From Dasyornis broadbenti (lineage: Eukaryota; Chordata; Aves; Passeriformes; Dasyornithidae), in the NCBI GenBank assembly GCA_013397935.1, contig VZRN01002232.1, positions 485,287 to 549,286 on the forward strand: a stretch of DNA of 64,000 nucleotides. Reading direction: 5' to 3'. Positions 1 to 11,240 of the stretch are shown here, in pieces. The notes beneath the pieces were generated by a model. The model saw only the letters and a program-made list of their open reading frames with translations. It had not been told where the DNA came from and did no database searches. Both the position numbers and the translations under genes were made by a program. Positions within the stretch are counted from its first letter, which is position 1. Each line of letters begins with the position of its first letter.

Positions 1-3000
1 TTACACTGGAAAAAGCGCAGGTCAGCCTTTCACTGTAAGACCCTGCCACTTTTAAATCCCTCCAGCAACTAAAGTTTTCAGATTAGTGTTTATTGATCAG
101 TAGTATATATTTATGCAATATTGTGATGCTGTTTGATTTAGGTCTGACTTCTTCATCCAGCTGAATTACTTGGAGAGTTAGTGTCAAGTTTTTGAATATG
201 TGTGTCTCATTCCAGGGGCAAAGATGCAGTCCATGTACATCACAGAACTGGGTTTATCCTTCAGTTGCACTATTTGATGGCAGAACTAATTATCAGCAAA
301 ACTCAAGTCCATTACATTTTAACCAAATGATATTGATTTTATTGGCAAAATTTAGCAAGTAGTATGATAGAAAATAGAGTAGATATATCTTAACAAAGGT
401 CATCTGTATTCCAGTAATTCTCTTTTAAAATAGACTTTTTGATATACACCAAGCTGTTGATAGTGTGTTTGGGCGAGGTGTTAAAATATGAGCTAATTTT
501 TTCTAGATTTAAAAAAACAAAAGACTTTTTATCACAAAAAAGGTCATGATCTACATTTCTAGGATCATTGTACTTCCTGAGGGCAGTTTTGTTGACCGGT
601 GATCTTGTTTTTGTGTTCAGTACTTGCCACCCTTGTCCAAAACTGTTTTTCATTCCGCAGAGTTACTAATAAACTCTTATGCAGTAAATTACAGTAATTT
701 ATACTTTTTCCTGTTCTAAACTTCATTTTTCTGGAACACCTCTGGCTGCAATTTTTGAAAGAAGTGAAGATGTAATCACTCTGGGCCTAGAACCCAAGGT
801 CTTTGAGATATGCTGTGTTTTAAGTATGTCTTCTTATGTTCTACAGTCCCTGATGCCCAGGGATCCTAGTTCTCACCTGAGACTCCATAAGGCTGTTGTG
901 ATATTACTCATTACAAGCCAAAGAGAGCTAAGATAATACATTTCAAGCTTACTGCTAGGACTCTATTTTAGTGAAGTTGCTAACTGGTGAAATACACTTT
1001 AGCCTTGGAGTTTTTTGGGTGAGTTTTCTGGGATGTTGAGGTAGCCTTCTGAGCAGTGGTGCTGTGGCTGAGTTTAAGAGAAATATGTGGGTGAGCAGGA
1101 AGGGGGCAGGGTACTATTTACAGCTTTAAAAATGAATAGAAGGATTTTCCATGAAGTGGACACAGTAAATAAGGTGCCAGTGTTCTCCAGCGATCTCCTG
1201 ATGATTGTCATGGCCTGTAGCAGAAAAGGTCATATTTCTTCTCATTCTCTCATTGAGTTTTCAGACAAGCATAATGCACACAAGAAGAAGAAGATACTAT
1301 TTTTAATGTTTAGGCAGCAACTTCAAAGACCAGTGATCTTGCCAGGTTTTACAAGAACACAGTGTGTTAAATGCTATGTTTTGGGCTTAGTTATCCTTTG
1401 GTTATTTCCCAGTCCCAGCTGCTGCATCCTTCATCCTTCCAGAGCTTGACTACATAACCTCATTTGTGCCTTGAAACTACAGGAAACTACTAGTGGGGTC
1501 AGCAAAATGCAAAGAAAGAGGGAAAGAGGGAACTTCTCTCTGTCTTTAATCTTCGCATAATTTTTTTTATTTCCCCATCTTTTTTTATGTAAAGCATCGT
1601 CAGTTAGTGAGTGTTTCCTTTTTGATTTTAATCTACTTTTTGTGTGGGAGAGAAGATGAGGGAAATGCCATGGAACGGATTCATCCTCAGGCTTTTGTCT
1701 CTGCAGCCCTGCAGGTCTAATCCATCTTGATGTGTCCAACGGTTCCTATTGTTCTCTTGACGCAAGAGGGAGCCAAAAAGTTTGGTACAAAGCATTTGAC
1801 CTGCTCCAGTGCTGTGGCCAGAGGACTCACTTCATGAGGAAGAGCACTGTGAAAATGTCATATTGCTGTTTTTCTCTGTATTGCAATGATGTGTTGCAGG
1901 CAGAGTGATGTGATCCATCACTTCAGTTTGCTGTTCCTTATGGAATGGTGCCTTCATTATGTTGTAGTCAAGGGTGTCAAAGCCAGAAAGACTTCAGAAA
2001 TCCCAGGGAAAATTTACTGTGGTGATGTGCATCAGGGCTGGGTATTAGCTCCTCTCTCACTTGTATCAATGTTTGTAAAAAATCAAACCATTAAAATCAA
2101 ACCATCATTCTGTTTTGTCTGAAAGTGATGTGATTTTACCACAGTGTATCATGGGTGTGACTATAACTTTTATCTTAATCTTTTAGACTAATACACTGTG
2201 TTATCAGAAATCTTGACCAGCAGTGTGTACCAACCCAATATTTTTTTAATATAATAGCAGGATACTTCCTTCTCCTTCAGATTTTCCTCATTCTAAATCT
2301 ATATGTTTAATCTGGCAGTGTCACTTCTAGGAGCTGACCTTATGATGCTGACCATCAATCTAAAGCTCTCACTAATCCTTTCAATCTAAGTGCAGGAAAT
2401 TGGGGAGAAAAGAAATTGGAGAGTGGGGGAGGAGGAGTTAAATTCAGAAGCTTCTCTTTCTACTTGCTCTGTATCAGTAGTATTACATTTAATGTAACAA
2501 TTTTTAAAAAAAATATTTTAGAAATTTATACTTAAAATCTGATTAGTTTTATTAATAATCTTCCAAAACAAATATATATTTGAGAGAGTGGAATCATCTC
2601 TCTGAGACAAATATTTGTAGAAAAACAAGGGGCAGATTATATAGCTTCTTGTTGGAGCAGGAGACTGGGAACTTTTGAATTTTTTTCTTACTATGTGACC
2701 ACAGATTGGTCACTTAATCTGTGTTTGTGCAATTTCCTCATTTATTAAATTATTACAATACAAATGTTTACCTTGAAGAAATGTTGTGAAAATCCAATTC
2801 TATACCTGCTGTCATAGGGGTCATGTACTCCTTACATATGAAGAGTTTAAGATCAGTGCAAAAGATTAGTGCTAATATGTTCATAAAGTTTTGGAATCAT
2901 ACATTTTGTAACAGCTTGCCTCTTTTTGATGTATAAGGTAGGTAGATATATTGATTGAGAAGTTTTGTGGTATAAAACATGATTAAGAATATTTTTGTTG

Positions 3001-3041
3001 TTTTATACGCTAAGTTGAAAATCTGTATATTTTTCCTCTAG
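1..3041. other. Non-coding stretch, presumed upstream intron
   Basis: This stretch lies before the first recognised exon and ends in a pyrimidine-rich tract and an AG at 3040-3041, so at least its 3' part is an intron of the coiled-coil gene. The open frames inside it (for example 1087-1449 plus and 390-653 minus) have no coding-like composition or flanking splice signals that I can defend. Exons further upstream must lie outside the window or be too short to see. I recognise no repeats here apart from short A and T runs. Confidence 0.6.
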
Positions 3042-3218
3042 CCTGTGTACACATTGAAGGATGCCCAGGAAAAAGAGGTGAATAAAATAGCCAGTAAGAG
3101 ATTAGAGCAGCAAGTGTTGACCTTGAAAGCCCAGCTCAGAGACCAGGCTGCATTCCAAAATCAGTTTCGTGACTTGCAGAATGAAGTGGAGCTCCTTCAG
3201 GCTCAGCTATGTGAAAAG
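3042..3218 (+). CDS. Coiled-coil protein, internal exon 1 of 4 seen
   Basis: This internal exon encodes 59 residues in phase 0. The acceptor is a T-rich tract ending in CTCTAG and the donor is AAG|GTATCA. The peptide is strongly charged and alpha-helical: segments such as RLEQQVLTLKAQLRDQ and FRDLQNEVELLQAQL place Leu, Val or Ile at heptad a/d positions, which is typical of a parallel coiled coil. There is no signal peptide, membrane segment or catalytic motif. The helix continues directly into the next exon (5420-5476), because both boundaries fall between codons. The upstream frame is open at the acceptor, so this is not the first exon. The family is not recognised with confidence, and the likely role (a structural or cytoskeletal coiled-coil scaffold) is inferred only from composition. 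Confidence 0.85.
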
Positions 3219-5419
3219 GTATCATAAAGTTGTTTTCTGTGTGTTTAAATGTGAGCTTAGACTTCAGATTCTACATCTTTCTTTTCAAAGGGGAGAAGCA
3301 AAATCTTCTTTCCTGGGAATGAATCTGAAGATAATTAAATGGTTTCCAGGCATATAAAAGTACCCCTGACTTGAGAGAAATAAGCAAAACATGTAAACTG
3401 CCTGAGTGGTCCATGTTATGGAAAAATGATAGTCAATCATGAAAGCTCAGTCTCTGCTCTAATTAACCCCCATAGTGTAATGCAAGCACAGTCATGCTGA
3501 AATTCTTGACAGAGCCACCTCCTTGGCTTAAATTGTCAGGATTTTTAACATTCCCAACTCTCTTGTTCCACTATGTCAGATTATGAAACAACAAGCTAGT
3601 GATAGAATTTTGAAAGAGTTTTTCCTTTACTTTTTTGGTTCATCTGCTATAGTTATACATTAAGAGTTTCAGTAACACATTTCCAGATAGGTGTGTGCTT
3701 TGGATTTTTTTCATAGTTATCCTAGTGAGACCCCCATGTATACACAAGTGTACTTACACAAGCAGGTTTTACACTTGTGCTTTATATTTCACCTGGCAAA
3801 CCAGAGCAGGCACAGACGTTAAACTTTGCAAAGCTACTGCCTTACAGTGTGTCAGCAAAGCTGCTGTAAGTGTGACTATAGCTACTGCACTCTTGGGTGG
3901 AAACAAATTCCTCCTAGGACTTCTTTCCCTTAGATTTTCTTTCCTGTTGGGAACTGTATTTTGGAAAGGGATGATAGTTACAGTGTGAGCCAAATTGGAA
4001 TCGCCCATCAGACTCTGAAATAGCTAGTAAATGGCATGTTCTCAATAGTGCTCTTTGTTCTTCATAGCCTGATACAACAAGTGGAACATGCTTCTCCTCT
4101 GTTTGTACTCTGAAACACAAGAGATTATTGTCTTCTCCCTACTGGGAACAAGTTTCATTCTACTTTCTCCACAGTAAATCCACCTTTCTACAATTTTGGC
4201 TTTTGTTTGTTGTTGCTTGTTTGTCTGTTTGGTGGCGGTTTGGGTTTTTTTGTCCTAGCCTGGTCATGTGCTGTGATTTGCTCTAAACCAAACCTGTAAA
4301 GGGTTAGTGCCTTCTCTCAGGCATGGATTAAGGGATGCCTTTTAGAAGAATGGTGCTGGTAAAATGAAACTGTTTTGTAGTGTCTGGTGTCATATCAGAT
4401 GGTAGGTGAGTAAAGGGTGAGATGTGCTGTCCACATAAATGGACAAATCCTAATTATTCTGTTGCATCAGCAAAATGTGTTGCTCTCTGCCTTATCAAGA
4501 ACTGAATGTCTCCAGTGCAGGGACCTACGCCAGCTCTTTGTTCCCCCAGTGCTAGTTCAATGTAAAGACATGTTTCCCCTGTCCTGCCTACTCTGATTCC
4601 TCCCAAGCCCACAATTTATTAGCTGAGGAACACGTGACCTTTTTCAGCATAACTGAGTTCCCATAAAGGAGGGTTTTTTAATGATGCATATCATATTTAC
4701 TGTAAACTTTATAGAAATACAAATTGTCAGGCAAAATGAATGCAAAGGAATCTGTACTTTATTGCCAAAAATAGTGTATTGATTCATAATGGAAATGGAT
4801 TTTATCTGGCAAGATACTGGGTTTTTTTCTGCATAATCAGAAAGCAGGGTTAGCAGGAGTAGATTTTAATCATGAGGTACAGACTAAATCATCTGACTCA
4901 CACTGCTTCACCTCCCAATAGAGGCCATGTATCAGCTGTATCAGAGTAAAGGGTTGTTGATGTTCACTTTTCAGAGTGGAATATACATGTGGGAAATCCC
5001 TCCTCTTTTCTCTAATTTTATAACATAATCTTGATAAGAAAAGGGAAAATTTTCCCCCAAAGAATGTTTTGGAAGATTCACAGAGTAAATATGAGCATGG
5101 GTGCATAATGAAGGATAGCAAGTCTTTACTGTGATGCTGCTTTGATGAAATAACCTCACTGATATAATGCTCCATCTAAGAACATCCTTTGTTAATTTTT
5201 AAGACCAATGCTAATGTGAGTAGGGCAGTGTTTGTATGCCAGAACCTATCTGTGTGCAACCAACTCTATACTGATTCGTCTTGTTTATGATACAGGGTCA
5301 CACAGATACACAAAGTGTACACCTCAGAGACAGGTCTCAAACAAATATCAAAAAAACTGCTAGAGTATTTTACAGTGATTCTTGAATAAATTAATGCAGG
5401 ATATTTTTCAATCTTTCAG
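3219..5419 (+). other. Intron of the coiled-coil gene
   Basis: This intron of about 2.2 kb starts with GTATCA and ends with TTTCAATCTTTCAG. It contains a T/G-rich low-complexity run at about 4195-4255. The open frames inside it (3695-3988, 4870-5175 minus and others) read through intronic sequence and show no coding features. Confidence 0.75.
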
Positions 5420-5476
5420 GAGAAAGAACTGCAGAAGAGAAAGTCTGAAGTGAAGTTGACATTAGCTCCCCTGAAG
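5420..5476 (+). CDS. Coiled-coil protein, internal exon 2 of 4 seen
   Basis: This short exon of 57 nt encodes 19 residues (EKELQKRKSEVKLTLAPLK) in phase 0. The acceptor is ATCTTTCAG|GAG and the donor is AAG|GTATTG. It extends the coiled coil of the preceding exon through a Lys/Glu-rich stretch and then breaks the helix at a proline (LAPLK) just before the next exon. It is too short to stand out as an open frame. Support comes from the good splice sites, the length divisible by three, and a phase and composition that join smoothly to both neighbours. Confidence 0.8.
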
Positions 5477-5894
5477 GTATTGTGATTCCCTGAACACTGA
5501 TTCGGAACCTACACAGGGTGTATCCCATTGCCTGCAGGCTTCTGTGCCCGTGCCTGCTTCTGCACTTGTCCCTGATTAGCTGGATGCTTCTGGGCTTTAG
5601 CGTAGGCAAGGGTTTGCTGACATTATTGCAAGGTTACTCCTCAGCCTGTCAAAAGGGGGACATGGAAAGGGAACATCTCTTTCCAGTTTATCTGTGCACA
5701 TGTATTGCTCTTGAAGGTGCAGAGGCACCTAATGATGTAGAGGCGTCAATGCAATGTAGAGACATAGGAATGCAATCTATAGCTTTGGGTCAAAATGTGT
5801 GGAATTATAGATTAGACACAAAATATCATCTTGCAGTCCCAGGAGGGAGGGAAATCACAGAACCACAGAATGTGTATGTGTTCATGTCATACAG
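5477..5894 (+). other. Short intron of the coiled-coil gene
   Basis: This 418 bp intron runs between the donor GTATTG and the acceptor TCATGTCATACAG. The 163-codon open frame 5518-6009 spans this intron and reads the following exon in a different frame, so I treat it as a shadow. About 25 bp at 5852-5872, just upstream of the acceptor, resemble the start of a reversed CR1 3' end. Confidence 0.75.
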
Positions 5895-6077
5895 GCTAAG
5901 CTGGCTTGCCTCACCCAAAAGTGCCAGGAAAGGAACAGCTTCATTAGGAGAATGCATGGCGAATTCCACAGGCAAGGAATTATTAACTCTGCATTTGATG
6001 AAGAGGTGAAAGACTTGGTGAATGACATGACCCTGGCAGAATACACAGTTGCCTTTGCACCAATGTGCGATGAAGAG
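5895..6077 (+). CDS. Coiled-coil protein, internal exon 3 of 4 seen (compact charged block)
   Basis: This exon encodes 61 residues in phase 0, with acceptor CATACAG|GCT and donor GAGGAG-type |GTAAGG, a strong consensus donor. The first half, beginning AKLACLTQKCQERNSFIRRM, is basic and helical with two cysteines. The second half, around EVKDLVNDMTLAEYTVAF, is acidic and amphipathic and ends in a CDEE tail. It does not look low-complexity, so it is the best candidate for a conserved globular or helical-hairpin motif of this protein. From memory, a similar block (a Lys-Ala-Arg/Lys-Leu run followed by Gln-Lys-Cys and Glu-Arg-Asn, then an Asn-Asp-x-x-Leu-x-Glu-Tyr segment) occurs in an uncharacterised vertebrate coiled-coil protein, possibly C4orf50. 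I could not check this, so no symbol is given. Confidence 0.88.
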
Positions 6078-6424
6078 GTAAGGGATCCAAGGAGTAATCC
6101 TACTTCCTTGTCCTCATGTTCCCACTACTGAATTAAGTGGTGGTTTTCAAGGTGTTTAGTGAGACTCAATGTGTAATTATAAAATATATTTTATTGCTTA
6201 ATATAAACATGGCTTCAGGCAAATCAGTGGAGTTGGCCATTTTACTGTCATTTTATTCAGGGTTTAAATTTCAGGAGCTTATATGGAAGCGCATCAGTGT
6301 TCAATGCAAGAAGCACTTCTCTGACATTTTGACTAAGTATCTGATGGATAATGCAGCATGTATTTCCCAATTTGATTTTAAATATGAATTTTTCTTTTCT
6401 TTCCTGCACAATGCATTGTTTCAG

Positions 6425-6457
6425 ATTTCTGAAGAAGTCAGGAAAAAAAGGTTGATG
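6425..6457 (+). CDS. Candidate 33-nt microexon (ISEEVRKKRLM)
   Basis: This segment has a long pyrimidine-rich approach (TTTTTCTTTTCTTTCCTGC then TTGTTTCAG) and a possible donor ATG|GTAAAT. It is 33 nt long and open in phase 0, so it would insert the 11 residues ISEEVRKKRLM between exon 3 and the next exon without changing the frame. The charged composition matches its neighbours. Against it, a 33-nt phase-compatible segment can easily arise by chance in an 8.6 kb intron. Confidence 0.3.
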
Positions 6458-7949
6458 GTAAATTGTTTTAAGATTTAATTCAACTCAGTGGACATTTGTA
6501 TTCAAAAAGGAATTAGTCACTTGTGTTTCTCTGGCAAGGCTAAAGTGGGATACAGCCTATTTCATACCTGATTCTGTTCAATATTGTCATTAATATCTCG
6601 GATTCTGGGAATAAACTTTGTAATTTTGGAGTACTGCCTACTTGAAGACATTCGTAAGGACAGGAATCTCAGTCTGGCAACATGAAGAAACAGGAATTCC
6701 CTTGCAGTACTTCAGTAGCCATCAGCAAGTTCTTTTTTCCTTTTGATTTTCTGTTTCGTATTACTCTAAACAAAGCCTGTAAAAGCACCCAAACAATATT
6801 TGGCAATTTTTGTGTCAAGTTCACTCAGGTAGAATCTTTCTGGTTAAAAGTGGAGGAGAGGGAGGAAATATTGTGTGTTACACGTTTGTATAATATTGTA
6901 TGCTTGTCACAACAGAACACAGAATATTGGTTCATACTATATGTTGTACTTCATGTAACACAGTGAACTGCAAAATGAATACTCAAAAATAATTTATCTC
7001 AGTGTCACTTGACATTTTCATCAGCAGAAGATGCTCAAAATGGGCATCTAGTATAGTAAATCCACAGGGTTATTTTTCTGATGATTTTGCATTTTTACAC
7101 ACTGAGTGGTATTCTGTATCATTTTGAGAGTGCTTATTCTTACAGTGTTATTAAGTGTTGCAAACTGTTACTCAGTCATACTTGCTTTTGTGGCAAGAAG
7201 CAATTTAACTGCATGTTGAGGAAAAGGTAGATTGATTCCTGGGTGCAGGATGGGACAGGTCTCTGTGTCTGGCTGTGTCTCCTTTGAGTACCACACATGT
7301 GGGTCCACCCAAGCTCCCACTGTAGGAGTGTTTTATGTGACAGTAGCTAGCAACTCATCTCTCAGAAGGGAGATAGTACTCCACTGCCTTCAGGTATCTC
7401 CTCAGACATTGCTGTGATAGATGAGCATTAGTAAAGCTTCCCCACACAGTAAATAGCAAAATCCTGTTCACACTCACAGTCTCCCTCAATGTTCAGTTAT
7501 CACAAAACTTAGTAGGTTCAACAAGAGAGAATTAGATTGAATCCATATTCTGATAGCCAGTGATCCTATCTGTAGCATAGAGCCCCACATCAAATTCCCT
7601 GCTTTGACAGATATTTAGGTGTTCACACTGAGTGGAGCACAACCCCTTGCCATGGTGTCCAACACCGTAGTGGCCAGAGGCCTCACTTGGGCTCAAGCAC
7701 AAATGGGATCCAAGCCTGGGGTTTTTCATCATGCAGAGAACAGACTGGCTCTTGCTGGGCATTTTGACACTGAATTTAAGGCCCTTCTGGTCTGTGATAA
7801 GTAGTTCCACATGTAACAGGAGAAATCTTTCCTGCCAAGGGAGAGTTGGATGTTCCCATGAACAGTGTACATTTCTATGCCTCAAGTTTCCAATGGAAAA
7901 AACTTCAGTGAAGATTGTCTAAGTTTCACTACTACTAATTTAATAATGG

Positions 7950-7979
7950 TTACAATAAAAAAAAAATTAAAAAAAAAGA
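7950..7979. repeat. A-rich low-complexity run
   Basis: Two adenine runs are separated by TT (AAAAAAAAAATTAAAAAAAAA type) in the long intron. It may be the tail of an unrecognisable retrotransposed copy or a simple repeat. I saw no identifiable body upstream. Confidence 0.6.
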
Positions 7980-9186
7980 GTCAGTTTCATATTCATGTGA
8001 TACATTCCTTTGGTTTAAAAGATGTCGTACTGAATTCTGTAGACATATATTGAAGTGAACTGACTTTTCGTCTCGGAAGTTTCATTTCTTGCTTTCAACT
8101 CTTGTTCTCACTGGACTTCACATCCAAGATTCCAGAGCTATGCCCAACATCCACTTACATAAAATTCCTTTGGAAGTTCATTCATTACTTCCCCTCAGTT
8201 TTTTACTTCTACAGCATTCCTAGCATTTGAATTCTACTATACAAAACCTGGTGGATTGCATTTTTTTGCTTTTTCTTTTTTCCTTCTTAAATTAAAGATT
8301 TGCAATTGGCTGTGTTCATTACTGGACCCAGTAACAAATGGAAGCCTGTCAGACATTGGCAGCAGACCTTTGTGCCTTGGCTGAGCTCAGCTCAAAGTTT
8401 GCAGTGATGCATGAAGAGGTGATCCAGAGCCCTTTGAAGGGAAAGGGGACTCAGTTCAGTGCCTGGCCTTTTGTAGTTCAGTAAAAAATTTTGAGTCATG
8501 GTAAAGAAAAAATTGGTTTATAGTTCTATTAGGAACTCTTTCTATTAGAAACATGTAATTACATGTATAGGGAATAGAGCTGCTCCAACTGGGTGCTAGG
8601 ATGCCCCAGCTTCAGTGGGAGATTTATGGACATCGCCAAGTTACTCATGCTGACAGACCAAAGTGAACCTCAATTCTTTGCTTATTCGGGACACAATGGG
8701 TGGTTGGTCGTTTACTTCTGTTTGCCAGAAGTATTTTCTCCCTAATTTTCATCCCAATTAAACTACTAAACAACGAAGACAACGTTATGCAGAACCCACC
8801 ATCTTTGGAGCTTCTCTTCAGACTTCAATTTCAGCATTCAAGGCTCTGCTCTCAGACATAATAAATCCCTGTTGTCCCTATGGCTTTATTTTGCTGACTA
8901 ACTCAAGATTTCCATCAGTTCAATTTAGCAAAGCAGCATGCATTTTGAGGCTTGTCGTTCTTGATTATTTTCACAGCCCAGCATTACGTTCAAATGTTTG
9001 TGAGTGAGAAATAAAATTTGCTTGAATCATGTGGTGTCTCATGATTTTGTTCCAGCACTGCACTGTTCAGTGAGGTCAGATATATGCTAGAATAATATGT
9101 CCAGTAAAGAAAGCCATTTTTCCTTCTCTTAATATTCTTTTCAAGTCCCTTTAAAGAGGACTAGGTTTTGAATCACTTTTCTTCAC

Positions 9187-9206
9187 CATAAACTGTGCAG
9201 TTTATG
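9187..9206. repeat. Perfect 9-bp inverted repeat (CATAAACTG/CAGTTTATG)
   Basis: The arms CATAAACTG and CAGTTTATG are exact reverse complements separated by TG. A third copy of the unit, CCATAAACTGCAC, follows at about 9209-9221 in direct orientation. The arrangement could form a short cruciform or be the debris of a small tandem duplication. No function is evident. Confidence 0.7.
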
Positions 9207-9541
9207 TACCATAAACTGCACACCATGAAGCTCTTTATTTGTAATTTAGTTAATTGAGCAATTTAGTATAATTTAATTTAATTTTAGTGGGTTTTTATCA
9301 TAATAAACATATATGATTGCACAGAAGGGGTTTTATTTCAATTCTTTTTCATCCATCACCTTTATCACTATGGTGAAAGCAAAAATTCTGTGCAGGATGG
9401 TGAACAAATGTTGCTTCTCAGTTTTGAAAAAAGTCTTTTGGACAGGCATTGGAATGATAATGTATGTCAAATACGGACTTGAAATTTTTGGAGGCATGAA
9501 GAAGTTAATTTCTAAGCCTTTGTGATATATTTTCTTTTTAG

Positions 9542-9589
9542 AAGACTTACATGGAGAAGCCATTGCAGCCCCTTGGAGTGGAGCAATAA
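9542..9589 (+). CDS. Weak candidate alternative terminal exon
   Basis: After a strong pyrimidine tract (TATTTTCTTTTTAG) the phase-0 reading is KTYMEKPLQPLGVEQ followed by two stop codons (TAA TAA) and an overlapping AATAAA. If it were spliced to exon 3 it would give a short isoform ending here. Nothing else supports it, and the downstream exon at 14707 would be skipped by such a transcript. Confidence 0.2.
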   Translation, partial: KTYMEKPLQPLGVEQ

Positions 9590-11077
9590 TAAATTTTGGC
9601 AATAGAAATATTTTTAAATCTTTTCTTATTTTGTGTCTGAAAAATAGAAAGCATGTGGCTGAAGAGGACACATTCCTGGGACAAGGGCTGCCTCCAGCGG
9701 GTGCATGTGGCACTTGGCACAATGCCATAGCTGGGATTCACATGCCCAATGTCAGACACCAAATATGTGTCCACTTTGGCTTTTTGTCATGTCCCATTTT
9801 AATCACTTCCTTTTAAATGCTGGGTTATTTTATTTTAATTGGAAGATCCTTGGCCTCATCTTTCTTTCCTTGCTTTTGTGGAATTTATTCATGGACATTT
9901 TTAACAGTTACTGTGTTTCTGCCTTTCCCAGTGAAAAGAACATAGGACAGCATTCATCAATTGATCTTGGACGTTCATGTTCACAAAACATCTCACAATA
10001 AAAGGACTGGAACTTGGCTTTGCAACAGCTGCTTTACTTGGGTTGGTAACAGTAGGAAGCAAGAGATGTTCCAGAAAACTAATAGGACATGTGGAAGAGA
10101 GGGCTGGATTTTTGCCTGAGTTTAGGTGTCTAGTGGCAGTTTAAGAAACAGGCTTTACCCAGTCTGACTGGCTTGAACATGAGGCAGTGTCCAATCTGCT
10201 TTTGATGTATCAGAGAACCATACAGAGGAGCAAGTGAGTTTGGCTGGCTTTTTGCATGGACTCAGCTCAGCCAGTACAGTTGTGCAGTATTTTGGGGCCT
10301 TTTCTGTCTCTTTTGGGATAGGTGTGGAGAAACAGGAGTATGTTTAATTCCTTCCCTCAAATGATTGAGCCAACAGCGTACGTCCAGATGTCTGTAATGG
10401 AAAATGCTGCTGTACTTATCCAGTTCCTCTTGTGCTGGAAGGCTTTGACTTGATGATGTATTTTATGTATTCTTTCCATAGTGGATCTGAAACCATTGTG
10501 GCTCTTTGCCCTCATTTCTTGGACCTGAAAGGGAATTTGTGCAAGGAATATAGGGATAAATGGTAGTGCTTTTTAATGCTTTTCATGCAGTCATCTTAAA
10601 CCTTATGGATGGAAAGCTCCAGGCAAAGAATGTGTCCAGTGCAGTGAATTGTTTTACAGAACATGAATTAAATGTGCAGAATAGCATAGCTTAATTCTTC
10701 TTTCTGTCAAGGAAATTCTTCTGAGATACATTTTGGTAGAACAGTGCTTTTTGTTTGTTTGTTAGTTTGTATTTCTACTCATTACTTTGCAAGAAATCAC
10801 TTACTGCTTTACTATGAATCATGTTTGAAAGAAATAGTCCTGAAATAAAATGCTTTGATGCTTTACTTAAAATGGTTTGTGTGTGGCTGTTAAGGTCAGA
10901 GGCTTTTCTGGCACAGAGGGTGAGTTACATTTCCTGTGTGACGTCTGCACTTCTGACAATCATCAGTGGTAGTTTATCTATTTATTTTCATGGTTAATGC
11001 AGAGAAAGACATTTTTCCAAGGAATTATCCTGCCCATTGTATGTACCTGCTTTAGGTAAGTAGAGATGACTGAGCAC

Positions 11078-11240
11078 TGACAGGCTGCCCAGAGAGGGAG
11101 TAGAGTCTCTGTCACTGGAGATATTCACGAACCATATGGACACAATCCTGTGCCGTGTGCTCTGGGTTGACACTGGGAGGTTGGACCAGATGACCACTGT
11201 TGTCCCTTCCAGCCTGACCCATCCTGTGATTCTGTGATAA
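11078..11240 (+). mobile_element. CR1 LINE, 5'-truncated 3' fragment
   Basis: About 160 bp match the avian CR1 3' end as I know it: CAGGCTGCCCAGAGAGGGAG, then a stretch with TTGGACCAGATGACC and CCTTCCAGCCTGACC, ending in the degenerate octamer tail ATTCTGTGAT. Severe 5' truncation is normal for CR1 insertions. It lies in the sense direction within the long intron. The minus-strand open frame 10994-11287 is an accident of this fragment. Confidence 0.9.

Noticed and set aside
1886..2122. A reading with QGWVLAPLSL that resembles a reverse-transcriptase motif (QG-x-VLGP)
   Set aside because: Only a few residues fit, with no neighbouring motifs such as FADD and no matching nucleotide similarity to CR1.
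5518..6009. A 163-codon plus-strand open frame
   Set aside because: It crosses the intron and reads exon 3 in a different frame from the phase-consistent one; there is no start or splice support.
6560..6650. CTGTTCAATATTGTCATTAA resembling a CR1 reverse-transcriptase segment (LFNIFIND)
   Set aside because: The match is about 20 bp and does not extend; it may be a very old remnant but I cannot support a call.
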